The notes beneath the pieces are model-generated. The model was given only the letters and a program-made list of their open reading frames with translations, did not search any database and was not told the origin of the DNA. Position numbers and translations under genes: made by a program. A stretch of DNA of 64,000 bases from Bacillus sp. FJAT-27225 (GTDB lineage: Bacteria > Bacillota > Bacilli > Bacillales > Cytobacillaceae). The stretch is from the NCBI RefSeq assembly GCF_001685025.1, contig NZ_MAYU01000001.1, forward strand, positions 341,358 through 405,357, in the 5' to 3' direction. Positions 7,732-17,075 of the stretch are shown here, in pieces; the stretch's first letter is position 1, and every line of letters begins with the position of its first letter.

Positions 7732-8601
7732 ATGGAAAAGATTGTTGTGATTGGCTCGGGGGTTATGGGCAGAGGGATTGCCTATGTGAGTGCGGCGGGT
7801 GGCTTCATTGTTACCTTGGCTGATATAAGCCAGGAGCAGCTGCAGATTGCCGAAGCGGAAATTAACTCCATTTTTGAAGGAGCAAAAGCAAGGGGAAAGT
7901 TGACGGACGCCGATACACAAGATGGAATTTCAAGACTCTCTTACTCTAGCAGTGTCGAAGAGGCAGTTAAGGATGCAGACCTTGTCATTGAAGCCGTTCC
8001 TGAAGTGTTATCCATCAAGAAAGATATTTTTGAAAAGATAGACCGTCATGCTCCAAGAACCTGCTTGTTTGCGACAAATACTTCAACGATGAGCCCGACG
8101 GAAATCGGTTCATTCACAAACAGGCCAGACAAGGTAATTGCCATGCATTTTTTCAATCCTGTGCATAAAATGAAGCTTGTTGAAATAGTCCGAGGCCTGG
8201 AAACGAGTGATGAAACAGCCGAAACAATTCGTGCTGCTGCAGAAAGGATGGGGAAGGAAACTGTAGTGGTAAATGAGTTTCCCGGCTTTGTCACCAGCAG
8301 GATTAGCGCACTCGTTGGAAATGAAGCGTTTTATATGCTTCAGGAGGGTGTCGGGACTCCCGAGGAAATTGATAAAGCGATTAGGCTAGGCCTAAATTAT
8401 CCAATGGGCCCATTTGAGCTTGGCGACCTTGTCGGACTTGATACTCGGCTGAACAATCTGAAGTATTTGCATGAAAAACTTGGGGATAAATACAGGCCTG
8501 CACCGCTCCTCGAGCAGTATGTGAAAGCAGGGAGGCTTGGAAGAAAAACCGGGCGGGGAGTTTATGACTATCGCAAAAAACAGGAGGAACATACAAATTG
8601 A
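7732..8601 (+). CDS. paaH: 3-hydroxyacyl-CoA dehydrogenase, PaaH-like
   Basis: This 289-aa enzyme has the length of 3-hydroxybutyryl-CoA dehydrogenases and probably oxidises 3-hydroxyadipyl-CoA. The Rossmann motif VIGSGVMGRGIA is at residues 6-17, the catalytic His is in MHFFNPVHKMKLVEI, and the helical C-terminal domain has NYPMGPFELGDLVGLDT. The start is ATG 7732; the open frame continues upstream to 7558 but that extension has no family similarity. The ribosome binding site (AGAAGG) is weak and distant, so expression may be modest or start-dependent. It overlaps paaJ by 4 bp. Confidence 0.9.
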   Translation: MEKIVVIGSGVMGRGIAYVSAAGGFIVTLADISQEQLQIAEAEINSIFEGAKARGKLTDADTQDGISRLSYSSSVEEAVKDADLVIEAVPEVLSIKKDIFEKIDRHAPRTCLFATNTSTMSPTEIGSFTNRPDKVIAMHFFNPVHKMKLVEIVRGLETSDETAETIRAAAERMGKETVVVNEFPGFVTSRISALVGNEAFYMLQEGVGTPEEIDKAIRLGLNYPMGPFELGDLVGLDTRLNNLKYLHEKLGDKYRPAPLLEQYVKAGRLGRKTGRGVYDYRKKQEEHTN

Positions 8602-9815
8602 AGCAGCGGGAAGCAGTTATAGTGGATGCAGTCCGAACCCCTATCGGAAAGTATAATGGCGCGTTAAAATCAGTCAGGCCGGATGACCTCGGCGCCTTAG
8701 TTATAAAAGCTCTAGTAAAAAGAAACCACCAGATTCCGCCCGAAGAAATCGAGGAGGTTATCTTCGGCTGTGCAAACCAGGCTGGTGAGGACAACCGAAA
8801 TGTTGCGAGAATGTCTGCTCTGCTGGCTGGCCTTCCGGTTGGCGTTGCCGGGACAACGATTAACCGGCTTTGCGGGTCAGGGCTCGATGCAGTCAATTAT
8901 GCAGCACGGGCAATACTTGCCGAAGAGGGCGATATTTTTATTGCAGGAGGAACCGAGAGTATGACACGGGCTCCACTTGTTATGGCAAAACCGGCTGACG
9001 GTTTTCCGCGTGGAAATATGGAGCTGTTTGATACAACGATAGGCTGGCGATTTATTAATAGAAACCTCCAGGATCAATACGGTACGGAAAGCATGCCGGA
9101 AACAGCGGAAAATGTTGCACAAGCATACGGAGTAACCAGGCAGGAGCAGGATCAATTTGCTTTTGAAAGCCAAATGAAAGCAAAACTCGCGATTGAAAAC
9201 GAACGATTTAAGGATGAAATCATTCCTGTTATCTATCGTGATAAAAGAGGAAACGAGATAACTATAGTAGAAGATGAACACCCGCGTATGGATACAACCA
9301 TTGAAAAATTAAGCCGATTGAAACCGTTGTTTCCTGGTGGAACGGTGACGGCAGGCAATGCTTCAGGAGTGAATGATGGTGCATCTGCTCTGGTGCTCAT
9401 GAGTGCAGAAAAGGCTCATTCATTGGGTATTGTCCCGCTTGCCAAATATGTCACATCGGCGGTTGCCGGTCTTGAGCCAAGCATTATGGGGATGGGGCCT
9501 GTTTTTGCCAGCCAAAAAGCATTTGAGAGAGCAGGGCTTTCTTCAAACGATATAGGGCTGTGCGAACTGAACGAAGCCTTCGCCTCTCAGTCACTCGCAT
9601 GTATGAAGGAGTTGGGCCTTGATCCGGAACGGACGAACGTAAACGGCGGGGCGATTGCTTTTGGCCATCCGCTAGGGGCCAGCGGCGCAAGAATCTTAAC
9701 GACACTTGTCCATGAAATGAAACGGCGGAAAACCCGCTATGGACTGGCAACGATGTGCGTTGGTGTCGGGCAGGGAATCGCGACAATTATCGAGAACTGC
9801 GCAAATGAACATTGA
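8598..9815 (+). CDS. paaJ: 3-oxoadipyl-CoA / 3-oxo-5,6-dehydrosuberyl-CoA thiolase, PaaJ-like
   Basis: This 405-aa thiolase carries out the two thiolytic steps that release acetyl-CoA and succinyl-CoA from the pathway. Cys92 in [11 protein letters not shown] is the acyl-carrying residue. The C-terminal signatures [17 protein letters not shown] (His) and [10 protein letters not shown] (second Cys) are present. TTG 8598 overlaps the paaH TGA (TTGA) and lies 10 nt after AGGAGG. Narrow substrate specificity is inferred from context. Confidence 0.9.
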   Translation: MKQREAVIVDAVRTPIGKYNGALKSVRPDDLGALVIKALVKRNHQIPPEEIEEVIFGCANQAGEDNRNVARMSALLAGLPVGVAGTTINRLCGSGLDAVNYAARAILAEEGDIFIAGGTESMTRAPLVMAKPADGFPRGNMELFDTTIGWRFINRNLQDQYGTESMPETAENVAQAYGVTRQEQDQFAFESQMKAKLAIENERFKDEIIPVIYRDKRGNEITIVEDEHPRMDTTIEKLSRLKPLFPGGTVTAGNASGVNDGASALVLMSAEKAHSLGIVPLAKYVTSAVAGLEPSIMGMGPVFASQKAFERAGLSSNDIGLCELNEAFASQSLACMKELGLDPERTNVNGGAIAFGHPLGASGARILTTLVHEMKRRKTRYGLATMCVGVGQGIATIIENCANEH

Positions 9816-9874
9816 CGTCCGTCTTAAAAGAGAGGAAAATTGCACCAAGAGAAAAACTAGAAAAGGTGACTTAC

Positions 9875-10750
9875 ATGAACACACGGTCAATGATTTTCAC
9901 ATTGTATGGAGATTACATTTCACATTATGGAAATAAAATCTGGATTGGCAGCCTGATCCGTCTCCTTGAAGAATTTGGGCATAATAGCCAATCAGTCAGG
10001 GCTGCGATATCAAGGATGAATAAACAGGGTTGGGTTCAGGCCGAAAAAGCAGGCAATAAAAGCTATTACTCCTTATCTGCACGAGGGGTACGCCGTATAG
10101 AGGAAGCTGCAAAGAGAATTTTCAAGCTGAAGCCAGAAGCGTGGGACGGGAAATGGCGTATTTTGATGTACACCATTCCGGAGGAAATCCGAACCATTCG
10201 TGATGAGTTAAGAAAAGAGCTTGTCTGGAGCGGCTTTGGCTCGCTTTCCAACAGTTCTTGGATATCAGCCAATCCACTCGAGAATGAAGTATATGATTTA
10301 ATTGATAAATACGGTATTTATGAGTATGTTGATTTTTTCATTGCCGAGTATAATGGGCCGAAGGAAAACGCCCGGCTGGTTGAGAAATGCTGGGACATCG
10401 ACGAAATAAACAACCGTTATCAGGAATTTATTCAAACTTACAGCCAGAAGTATATTATAGGAAAAAACAAAATCCAGAAAGGCCAAATGACAGATGCCGA
10501 GTGTTTTGTTGAAAGGACGAAGTTAGTCCATGAATATCGGAAGTTCCTGTTTGTGGACCCTGGGCTGCCCGAAGAGCTTCTCCCCGAAAAATGGCTGGGC
10601 GGGCATGCTGCATCTCTGTTTGCAGAGTATTATAAAGAACTTGCCGAACCGTCTTCCCGTTTCTTCGAAGAAGTTTTTAAAGATGGGAATGAGCTGGAGG
10701 AACGGGATGAAGATTACGATGCTACTGTGCATCCATTGATCCTGGATTAG
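9875..10750 (+). CDS. paaX: PaaX-family transcriptional regulator
   Basis: PaaX is the phenylacetyl-CoA-responsive repressor of paa genes, 291 aa here. Residues 1-75 form the winged-helix DNA-binding region (NTRSMIFTLYGDYI, then NSQSVRAAISRMNKQGW). The middle and C-terminal domains carry the family features WDGKWRILMYTIPE and LFVDPGLPEELLP. ATG 9875 has AAGGTG 6 nt upstream; a longer frame to TTG 9812 lacks a ribosome binding site. The best binding-site candidate is the palindrome at 561-589, but no direct evidence links them. Confidence 0.92.
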   Translation: MNTRSMIFTLYGDYISHYGNKIWIGSLIRLLEEFGHNSQSVRAAISRMNKQGWVQAEKAGNKSYYSLSARGVRRIEEAAKRIFKLKPEAWDGKWRILMYTIPEEIRTIRDELRKELVWSGFGSLSNSSWISANPLENEVYDLIDKYGIYEYVDFFIAEYNGPKENARLVEKCWDIDEINNRYQEFIQTYSQKYIIGKNKIQKGQMTDAECFVERTKLVHEYRKFLFVDPGLPEELLPEKWLGGHAASLFAEYYKELAEPSSRFFEEVFKDGNELEERDEDYDATVHPLILD

Positions 10751-10795
10751 TATCAGGTTCAGACATGACGCTTTTTAAACGGAGGGCGTAAATTT

Positions 10796-11746
10796 GTGAA
10801 TAAATTGACGAAACTGCTGAATATCCGCTACCCAATCATCCAGGGCGGGATGGGCAATATTAGCAATGCCACCCTTGCGGCTGCGATTTCCGAAGCTGGC
10901 GGTTTGGGAACAATTGGTGCCGGAACAATGGCTGCTGATGAGGTGGAAAGTTTGATCCTCGAAACAAAGAACCGGACTTCAAAACCTTTTGCTGTGAATG
11001 TGGCGCTTGGGGTATCACCATTTTCTGAAGAAATCCTTGCCCTGGCCATCAAGCATAAGGTACCTGTCGTCTCCCTATCAGCCGGCAACCCTGCCCCACA
11101 TATCACAAAGCTCCATGAGGCAGGAATTAAAATTATAGCCGTCACAGCTTCAGTTAAGCATGCAAGGAAGGCCGAAGAGGCGGGTGTTGATGCAATTGTT
11201 GGTGAAGGCTACGAAGCCGCGGGCATCAATTCCCCATTTGAAACAACAACATTGACATTGATTCCCCAGTTGGCGGAAGCAGTCCGGGTTCCCGTTATAG
11301 CTGCCGGGGGAATTGCTGATGGCCGCGGGCTCGCTGCTGTCCTTGCTTTAGGTGCTTCAGGTGTACAGATGGGGACCCGATTTATTACTGTTAAGGAGGC
11401 TCCCTTTCATTCGATTTATAAAAAAATGATTGTGGACGCCGATGACTCTTCAACGCTTGTAATAGGCAGGCAGCATGGAAGGATCAGAAGAGTACTCAAT
11501 GCTCCGTATACGAGGAAGCTTCTTGAGCAGGAACCGGCGTTAACAATTGCGGAATTCATGGAAAAAACATCGGAACAGTATCATAAAACAGGGGCAATCG
11601 ATGGAGATATCGAGGAGGGGTTCTTGAATGCTGGGCAAATTGCTGGATATATCAAGGACATTCCGACTGTTTCAGACTTGTTTGCCCAAATGCTTGAGGA
11701 CTCAAAAACTACCCTGCAACACTCAATAAATCAGCTTACATTTTAG
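10796..11746 (+). CDS. Nitronate monooxygenase / FabK-like FMN oxidoreductase
   Basis: This 316-aa TIM-barrel flavoprotein belongs to the 2-nitropropane dioxygenase/FabK group. It shows YPIIQGGMGNIS at the N-terminus, GVDAIVGEGYEAAG, and the FMN-phosphate loop AAGGIADGRG followed by ASGVQMGTRF. Family members include nitronate monooxygenases and enoyl-ACP reductase II, and the sequence does not decide between them. GTG 10796 lies 9 nt after GGAGGG. It sits 45 bp after paaX, probably as the last gene of that transcription unit. Confidence 0.8.
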   Translation: MNKLTKLLNIRYPIIQGGMGNISNATLAAAISEAGGLGTIGAGTMAADEVESLILETKNRTSKPFAVNVALGVSPFSEEILALAIKHKVPVVSLSAGNPAPHITKLHEAGIKIIAVTASVKHARKAEEAGVDAIVGEGYEAAGINSPFETTTLTLIPQLAEAVRVPVIAAGGIADGRGLAAVLALGASGVQMGTRFITVKEAPFHSIYKKMIVDADDSSTLVIGRQHGRIRRVLNAPYTRKLLEQEPALTIAEFMEKTSEQYHKTGAIDGDIEEGFLNAGQIAGYIKDIPTVSDLFAQMLEDSKTTLQHSINQLTF

Positions 11747-11816
11747 CTGCCTTACCCGTTTCCTTTAGCGCTTAAACGCGTATAAGCGTTAATTTTGCGA
11801 GATACTAAAATTTTTC

Positions 11817-11845
11817 TTGCCTTTCGTATTCTATTGCACTATAAT
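11817..11845 (+). promoter_or_regulatory. Sigma-A promoter of the ABC transporter operon
   Basis: TTGCCT (11817-11822) and a perfect TATAAT (11840-11845) are spaced by 17 bp. The start point would be near 11852, giving a leader of about 178 nt before the lipoprotein gene. Confidence 0.75.
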
Positions 11846-11851
11846 TTTAAA

Positions 11852-12029
11852 AAATTACTAAATTTTTAGAATATTGTTTGACTGTAAATTATGGTGGATG
11901 ATAGTATAACGATATAAACACGGTGACTATAGTTAATATCATATGATTTCATCCACCAAGAAACTTACATAAGGTTGAACAGTACAGCATCCAACCTGGA
12001 TGCCACAAAAAGTTTTGGGGGGAAATAGG
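11852..12029 (+). other. Structured 5' leader of the ABC transporter operon
   Basis: GGTGGATGA (11893-11901) and TCATCCACC (11949-11957) form a perfect 9-bp stem enclosing about 47 nt. Downstream, AGGTTG can pair with CAACCT, and GCATCC with GGATGC. These two hairpins share bases and so exclude each other, just before the ribosome binding site. The layout suggests a regulatory leader. No T-box motif or known riboswitch was recognised. Confidence 0.4.
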
Positions 12030-13037
12030 ATGAGGAAGTATGTAAAAACGATTGGGGTTTCACTGGCAGCAATGTTACTGCTGGCAGGATGCGGAAACAA
12101 TGAATCTGCAGGAGGAAGCTCAGGTGGATCGGGTGAAAATGAACAAAAAACCTACAAAGTAGGCATATCTCAATTTGCACCACACCCATCGCTTGATGCG
12201 GCAACAGAAGGTTTTAAGAAGGCGCTTGAAGAAAAGGGCATTAAGGTAGAATTCGCTGAACAAAACGCCCAGGGTGACCAACCGAACGCTCAGGTGATAG
12301 CCCAGAACTTTGCGGGTGATAAAGTTGACCTCATTTTTGCAAATGCAACACCTAGTGCGATTGCGGCATTGAACGTAACAAAAGAAATTCCAATCTTATT
12401 CACATCCGTTACGGATCCCGTTGGTGCAGGACTTGTAAAAGCCTTTGATCAGCCAGGGGAAAATATTACAGGTACGACAGATAACCATCCGGATGCGACC
12501 AAGAAAACAATTGATTTCATTACTAAGGAAGTAGGAGCAAAGAAAATCGGGATAGTCTACAATTCCGGCGAGCAAAATTCTGTTGTCCAGGTTGATGCAG
12601 TTGAGGAGCTGGCAAAGGCAAATGGAGCTTCAATCGTAGAGGTTTCTGTTTCAACCACTGCAGAAGTAAAGCAGGCTGCCGAGTCACTGGTCGGCAGGGT
12701 CGATGCTCTCTATATTCCTACTGATAATACGGTGGTTTCAGCTTTGGAGTCGGTAATCTCGGTTGCGAACGACAAGAAAATCCCATTATTTGTTGGCGAG
12801 CTTGATTCTATGAAAAAAGGCGCTGTAGCAGCGAGCGGTTTCAGCTATTATGACTTGGGATACGAAACCGGCCTGATGGCAGTTGAAATTTTGACAGGCA
12901 AGAAAAAGCCTTCCGATATTCACGTAGCCTTGCCTCAAAGTCTGGCTCTCATGATTAACAAAAAGGCTGCCGAGGCCCAAGGACTGACTGTAAAAGATGA
13001 ATGGAAAAATATTGGCGAGTTCTATGAAGGTGAATAA
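12030..13037 (+). CDS. ABC transporter substrate-binding lipoprotein (TrpX/ABC_sub_bind type)
   Basis: This 335-aa lipoprotein has a type II signal peptide ending in the lipobox LLAGC, with lipidated Cys21. The mature domain belongs to the ABC_sub_bind family (PF04392, COG2984), which includes streptococcal TrpX. KVGISQFAPHPSLDAATEGF opens the domain, and VDLIFANATPSA and PILFTSVTDPVGAGLV follow. ATG 12030 lies 6 nt after GGGGGGAAA. Known relatives take up tryptophan or other amino acids. Next to Phe/Tyr catabolism, an aromatic amino acid or a degradation intermediate is a reasonable guess. Confidence 0.88.
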   Translation: MRKYVKTIGVSLAAMLLLAGCGNNESAGGSSGGSGENEQKTYKVGISQFAPHPSLDAATEGFKKALEEKGIKVEFAEQNAQGDQPNAQVIAQNFAGDKVDLIFANATPSAIAALNVTKEIPILFTSVTDPVGAGLVKAFDQPGENITGTTDNHPDATKKTIDFITKEVGAKKIGIVYNSGEQNSVVQVDAVEELAKANGASIVEVSVSTTAEVKQAAESLVGRVDALYIPTDNTVVSALESVISVANDKKIPLFVGELDSMKKGAVAASGFSYYDLGYETGLMAVEILTGKKKPSDIHVALPQSLALMINKKAAEAQGLTVKDEWKNIGEFYEGE

Positions 13038-13118
13038 GCTCCATTCTTAGCTGGAAGCAGTAAATGCCCGTTATGGAAAGAAAACCATGCGGGCATGGCA
13101 TAGGAAGGATGATTCGAA

Positions 13119-14150
13119 GTGTTTACAGCAATATTTTCATCGTTTGAGTCAGGCATCATCTATGCAATCATGGCACTCGGTGTATACCTGTCATTCAGGA
13201 TCCTCGACTTTCCAGACCTGACAGTAGACGGCAGCTTCGTGATTGGAGCTGCCGTGGCGGCAACGATGATCGTCAACGGTCAGAATCCTTTTATTGCGAC
13301 TATTACGGCATTGGTTGCAGGATTCTTGGCGGGCTGTATGACAGGGCTGCTTCATACTGTTGGCAAAATCAATGAATTACTATCTGGAATATTGATGATG
13401 ATCGCTCTTTACTCAATCAACCTGAGGATTATGGGCAGGCCGAATGTTCCGCTCCTAAATCAGGAAACTTCCTTGACCACAGTAAAAGAGGTTTCGGAAA
13501 AATCAGGGATTGATGCGTTTTTTAATAATGTATTGACAGCAGTAGGCCTTGGCGGGAACTTGCCGTCTTCATGGGGTATCCTGTTGTTCATGATCGTTGT
13601 TACGCTTTTAATTAAATTTTTTACAGACTGGTTCCTGAAAACTGAAGTCGGGCTTGCGGTCAGGGCAACTGGCGATAACAAAAAAATGATCAGCAGCTTT
13701 TCAGCAAATACAAATATCCTTATTATCCTTGGCCTTGGGATCTCAAATGCCATGGTTGCTTTCTCAGGTGCATTGATTGCCCAGCAGGGCGGGTTTGCTG
13801 ACGTTGGTATGGGGATTGGGATGATTGTCATTGGTCTTGCTTCTGTTATTATAGGCGAAGCGTTGTTTGGAACAAAGACGATTGCCAGAACAACCCTTGC
13901 TGTCATTGGGGGAGCCATCATCTACAGAATCGTCGTCACGCTGGCATTGAGAGTGGATTTCCTGGATCCAGGTGATATGAAATTGATTACAGCGCTGATT
14001 GTTATCACAGCACTTGTTGGCCCGAATCTCTATCGAGGGATGAAGGAAAAAAACAGAAAGGCTAAGAAGCGTGCAGAACGGCTTTCCCTTCTGCAGACAC
14101 AGGGTGTAAGGAAGGGGGAGAGCCATGCTGCGCTTAAATCAGATTCATAA
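13119..14150 (+). CDS. ABC transporter permease (TrpY-like)
   Basis: This 343-aa integral membrane protein of the BPD_transp_2 (PF02653) family has about eight to nine hydrophobic segments. The N-terminal YAIMALGVYLSFRILDFPDLTVDGSF block is typical of the permease partner of ABC_sub_bind lipoproteins. A basic cytoplasmic tail (MKEKNRKAKKRAERL) ends it. The start is GTG 13119, with GGAAGG about 10 nt upstream. The ATPase gene overlaps its end by 26 bp, so the two are surely co-translated. The 81-bp gap from the lipoprotein gene has no terminator. Confidence 0.9.
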   Translation: MFTAIFSSFESGIIYAIMALGVYLSFRILDFPDLTVDGSFVIGAAVAATMIVNGQNPFIATITALVAGFLAGCMTGLLHTVGKINELLSGILMMIALYSINLRIMGRPNVPLLNQETSLTTVKEVSEKSGIDAFFNNVLTAVGLGGNLPSSWGILLFMIVVTLLIKFFTDWFLKTEVGLAVRATGDNKKMISSFSANTNILIILGLGISNAMVAFSGALIAQQGGFADVGMGIGMIVIGLASVIIGEALFGTKTIARTTLAVIGGAIIYRIVVTLALRVDFLDPGDMKLITALIVITALVGPNLYRGMKEKNRKAKKRAERLSLLQTQGVRKGESHAALKSDS

Positions 14151-14919
14151 AGTATTCAATGAAGGTACACCTGATGAGAAAGTAGCCATTGACCATGTTG
14201 ACCTTGAACTGAAAAGAGGCGATTTCGTTACTGTCATTGGAAGTAACGGAGCTGGCAAATCGACACTCATGAATATCATCTCGGGAGCCCTACAGCCTGA
14301 TGTGGGGGAAATCTTCCTCGACGGTAAAAATGTTACCGGAATGTTGGAACACACCCGCTCGAAGTTGATTGGCAGGGTATTCCAGGATCCGATGGCCGGT
14401 ACCGCACCAAGCATGACAATAGAAGAAAATCTGGCAATGGCCTACTCTCGCAACAAAACCAGAACGTTGCGCCAGGGCGTCACCAAAAAACGAAGAGAAC
14501 TTTTTAAAGAAGTACTTGAAACACTTCACCTCGGACTTGAAAACAGGCTGAATGCAAAAGTCGGTCTTCTTTCCGGCGGGGAACGGCAGGCGCTGTCACT
14601 TTTGATGGCAACATTCACAGAGCCATGTGTTCTTCTTCTGGATGAGCATACAGCAGCGCTTGATCCTTCAAGGGCTGAACTGATTTCAAACCTGACCAGA
14701 CAAGTCATTGATCAATATGGGCTGACTACACTGATGGTCACCCACAATATGCAGCAGGCTATCGACCTCGGAAATCGATTAATCATGATGGATAAGGGAC
14801 AAATCATTCTTGAAGTCAATGAAGAGGACAAAAAGAAACTGACAATTGAAACCTTGCTGGAAGAATTCCAACGGATTCGCGGAACTCAAATGGCAAATGA
14901 CCGGGCTCTTCTAACGTAA
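14125..14919 (+). CDS. ABC transporter ATP-binding protein (TrpZ-like)
   Basis: This 264-aa ATPase energises the transporter. The Walker A motif is GSNGAGKST, the Q-loop is RVFQDP, the signature is LSGGERQ, and the Walker B is VLLLDEH with His following the catalytic Glu. The switch His is in VTHNMQQA. It belongs to the same three-gene system as the preceding lipoprotein and permease and overlaps the permease gene. ATG 14125 lies a few nt after GGAAGGGGGAG. Confidence 0.92.
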   Translation: MLRLNQIHKVFNEGTPDEKVAIDHVDLELKRGDFVTVIGSNGAGKSTLMNIISGALQPDVGEIFLDGKNVTGMLEHTRSKLIGRVFQDPMAGTAPSMTIEENLAMAYSRNKTRTLRQGVTKKRRELFKEVLETLHLGLENRLNAKVGLLSGGERQALSLLMATFTEPCVLLLDEHTAALDPSRAELISNLTRQVIDQYGLTTLMVTHNMQQAIDLGNRLIMMDKGQIILEVNEEDKKKLTIETLLEEFQRIRGTQMANDRALLT

Positions 14920-14957
14920 GGCAAATGAGGATATACGAAAAAACGGGGGACAGCAAT

Positions 14958-15344
14958 ATGAAGCCTGGAATGGCAATTGGCCAATCTGAAACTCTTCAGC
15001 TGAAAGTCACTCCTGACATGTTCGCCGAATTTGGCGGTCAGGTTGTCCATCCTGCCTATTCCACAGCATGGATGGTCTACCATATGGAGTGGGCCTCACG
15101 TTTGATTATCCTTCCTTACCTTGAAGATGGTGAAGAAGGGATGGGGGCAGAAGTTTCTTTGAAACATATCGCCCCGGCAAGAGACCAAGATGAAATCACA
15201 GTGACTGCCACAGTCAGTTTGCTCGAGGGAAATGCTGTCTGGACAGATGTACAGGCAAGAACCACTTCAAAATTAATAGGTGCAGGGTCTGTAAAACAAG
15301 TCATATTGCCTAAATTAAAGATTAATAAATTGCTAAAAACATAG
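14958..15344 (+). CDS. Hot-dog thioesterase, FlK-like
   Basis: This 128-aa single hot-dog-fold protein resembles the fluoroacetyl-CoA thioesterase-like (FlK) family. Visible features are VVHPAYSTAWMVYHMEWASR, the GMGAEVSLKHIAPA strand and VTATVSLLEGNAV. ATG 14958 follows GGGGGAC by 7 nt; an upstream ATG at 14925 lacks a ribosome binding site. It probably hydrolyses an acyl-CoA, perhaps acting as a release valve for dead-end thioesters like PaaI does in E. coli. The substrate is unknown. A repetitive element starts directly after its stop codon. Confidence 0.75.
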   Translation: MKPGMAIGQSETLQLKVTPDMFAEFGGQVVHPAYSTAWMVYHMEWASRLIILPYLEDGEEGMGAEVSLKHIAPARDQDEITVTATVSLLEGNAVWTDVQARTTSKLIGAGSVKQVILPKLKINKLLKT

Positions 15345-15345
15345 A

Positions 15346-15713
15346 ATATAAGAGGAACTAATGAATCTTAATTTAATTGAAGTGGAAGGCGCGAGCTCGT
15401 TCGAAAATGCAAAAAACGCATTTTCTCCTGCGGTGCTTTTTCAGGAAGATTATTCAACGTCCCGTGGGAGCAGCGGGACAGGTGAGACCCCACAGGCGCT
15501 TGCGCCGAGGAGAAAGAAATGCGAAGGCGACTGCCCAGCTCCGACAAGCGCTGCAGGGCCTGAAGCGGAAGTCGTTCTTTGACTTCAGCCGAAGGACCGA
15601 AGCGACCTCGAGGAGCTAGGAACCGCAGCTAGACAGGCTCACCGCACGCCCCACGGAAAGCGAAGCGCCTGTAGCGAAAATTAAAAGGTTAAACTTATTC
15701 GTTCCTCTTATAT
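15346..15713. repeat. MITE-like composite intergenic element
   Basis: ATATAAGAGGAAC (15346-15358) and its exact complement GTTCCTCTTATAT (15701-15713) bound a 368-bp GC-rich segment. Inside are GC-rich inverted pieces (CCCGTGGGAGCAGCGGG, GGCGCTTGCGCC) and a closing CACGGAAAGCGAAGCGCCTG. These resemble a repeat commonly seen between genes in Bacillaceae, as far as I can recall. The middle part, ending CAGCTAGACAG, looks like a second repeat type nested within it. Open frames across it are not credible genes. Confidence 0.6.
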
Positions 15714-15729
15714 AATTACAGATTGCGAT

Positions 15730-15766
15730 AACAAAGAAACAGCCTTTCACGGTATGTTTCTTTGTT
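15730..15766. promoter_or_regulatory. Inverted repeat upstream of phenylalanine dehydrogenase
   Basis: AACAAAGAAAC (15730-15740) and GTTTCTTTGTT (15756-15766) are a perfect 11-bp inverted repeat with a 15-nt loop. No T-tract follows it. It lies about 130 bp upstream of the dehydrogenase gene and could be an operator for the amino-acid catabolic genes or a leader hairpin. Confidence 0.4.
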
Positions 15767-15894
15767 GCTGTATAGGGATTCAATTTGCTTTAAAGCGGTG
15801 AAGCGGTTTAATCTAGGGCAGAAATGGAACGTTACTTTTAACAAAACAGCCATTGTCATCCAGACAGGCACAGGCTTTTGAAAGGAGAGACAAA

Positions 15895-17037
15895 ATGAAA
15901 GCGTTATCATATACGGGAGGAATTGGCACCATGGATATATTCACTCAAATAAGCGGGCATGAACAGGTTGTTTTTTGCAACGATGAACAGACCGGATTGA
16001 GAGCAATCATTGCGATACACAGTACAAAGCTTGGCCCTGCACTCGGCGGCTGCCGGATGCGGCCATATGAAAGTACAGAAGCAGCACTCGAGGATGTATT
16101 GCGCCTTTCAAAAGGAATGACATATAAATGCGCCGCTGCCGATGTGGATTTCGGTGGAGGAAAGGCTGTAATCATTGGAGATCCAATGAAAGACAAGACA
16201 CCAGAGTTATTCAGAGCATTCGGCCAGTTTGTCGAGTCATTAAATGGACGGTTTTATACTGGTACAGATATGGGGACTACCCCGGAGGATTTTGTCCATG
16301 CAATGAAGGAAACAAATTGCATTGTCGGTGTAGACCAAGCCTATGGAGGAAGCGGCGACTCTTCGATTCCAACGGCTCAAGGAGTTTTGTATGGAATTCA
16401 GGCAACGAATTATGTGATATGGGGAACCAATAACCTTTCGGGTAAAAGTTATGCAATTCAAGGGCTGGGGAAGGTAGGTTTTAAAGTCGCTGAACATCTG
16501 CTCAAGGAAGGAGCAGACCTTTATGTAACTGATATTAATGAGGAAGCGATCAACCGCCTTGCTGAACAGGCGAAGGCGATGGGGTCGGCCATAAAAACGG
16601 TGGCGGCAAATGAAATTTATTCTGTTCCTGCAGATGTCTTTGTCCCTTGCGCGCTTGGCGGAGTTATTAATGATGATACGATTCCGCTGTTTAAATGCCA
16701 TGCTGTAGCAGGTTCCGCAAATAATCAACTGGCAGAGATCAGACATGGAAAGCTTCTCCAAGAAAAAGGCATTCTCTATGCACCTGATTATATTGTAAAT
16801 GCAGGCGGACTTATTCAGGTTGCCGATGAATTGTATACCCCAAATCCGGAAAGAGTGCTTCAAAAAACAAAGGCAATTTATGATTGTCTGCTTGATGTGT
16901 ATAAACGTGCAGAACAGGATGGGCTTACGACCGTGGAAGCGGCCAATCATTTCTGTGAGGCAAGAATCGAGGCCCGCTCAAGGAGAAACAGCTTTTTTAC
17001 CCATGCCAAGCCTCCAAAGTGGGCAATCAGGTCATAG
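15895..17037 (+). CDS. pdh: Phenylalanine dehydrogenase
   Basis: This 380-aa NAD-dependent amino acid dehydrogenase reversibly deaminates L-Phe, and often L-Tyr, to the 2-oxo acid. The sequence follows known Bacillus/Lysinibacillus phenylalanine dehydrogenases rather than leucine dehydrogenase: [18 protein letters not shown] (Lys78 and catalytic Lys90), [16 protein letters not shown] and [15 protein letters not shown]. The Rossmann motif is [13 protein letters not shown]. The start is ATG 15895, 5 nt after AAAGGAGAG. It leads straight into the 2-oxoacid dehydrogenase genes, matching a role in supplying phenylpyruvate. Confidence 0.9.
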   Translation: MKALSYTGGIGTMDIFTQISGHEQVVFCNDEQTGLRAIIAIHSTKLGPALGGCRMRPYESTEAALEDVLRLSKGMTYKCAAADVDFGGGKAVIIGDPMKDKTPELFRAFGQFVESLNGRFYTGTDMGTTPEDFVHAMKETNCIVGVDQAYGGSGDSSIPTAQGVLYGIQATNYVIWGTNNLSGKSYAIQGLGKVGFKVAEHLLKEGADLYVTDINEEAINRLAEQAKAMGSAIKTVAANEIYSVPADVFVPCALGGVINDDTIPLFKCHAVAGSANNQLAEIRHGKLLQEKGILYAPDYIVNAGGLIQVADELYTPNPERVLQKTKAIYDCLLDVYKRAEQDGLTTVEAANHFCEARIEARSRRNSFFTHAKPPKWAIRS

Positions 17038-17075
17038 CGGTTGGCGATTATTTTATATAAAAGGGGGCGAACGCC

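Noticed and set aside
11847..12029. T-box leader for the ABC transporter
   Set aside because: No T-box consensus bulge sequence and no terminator/antiterminator pair were found.
15361..15619. Two overlapping open frames of 73 and 80 codons
   Set aside because: They lie wholly inside the GC-rich repeat element and show no coding character or ribosome binding site.
16240..16950. 236-codon minus-strand frame
   Set aside because: It is antisense to the phenylalanine dehydrogenase gene, with composition dictated by the real gene.
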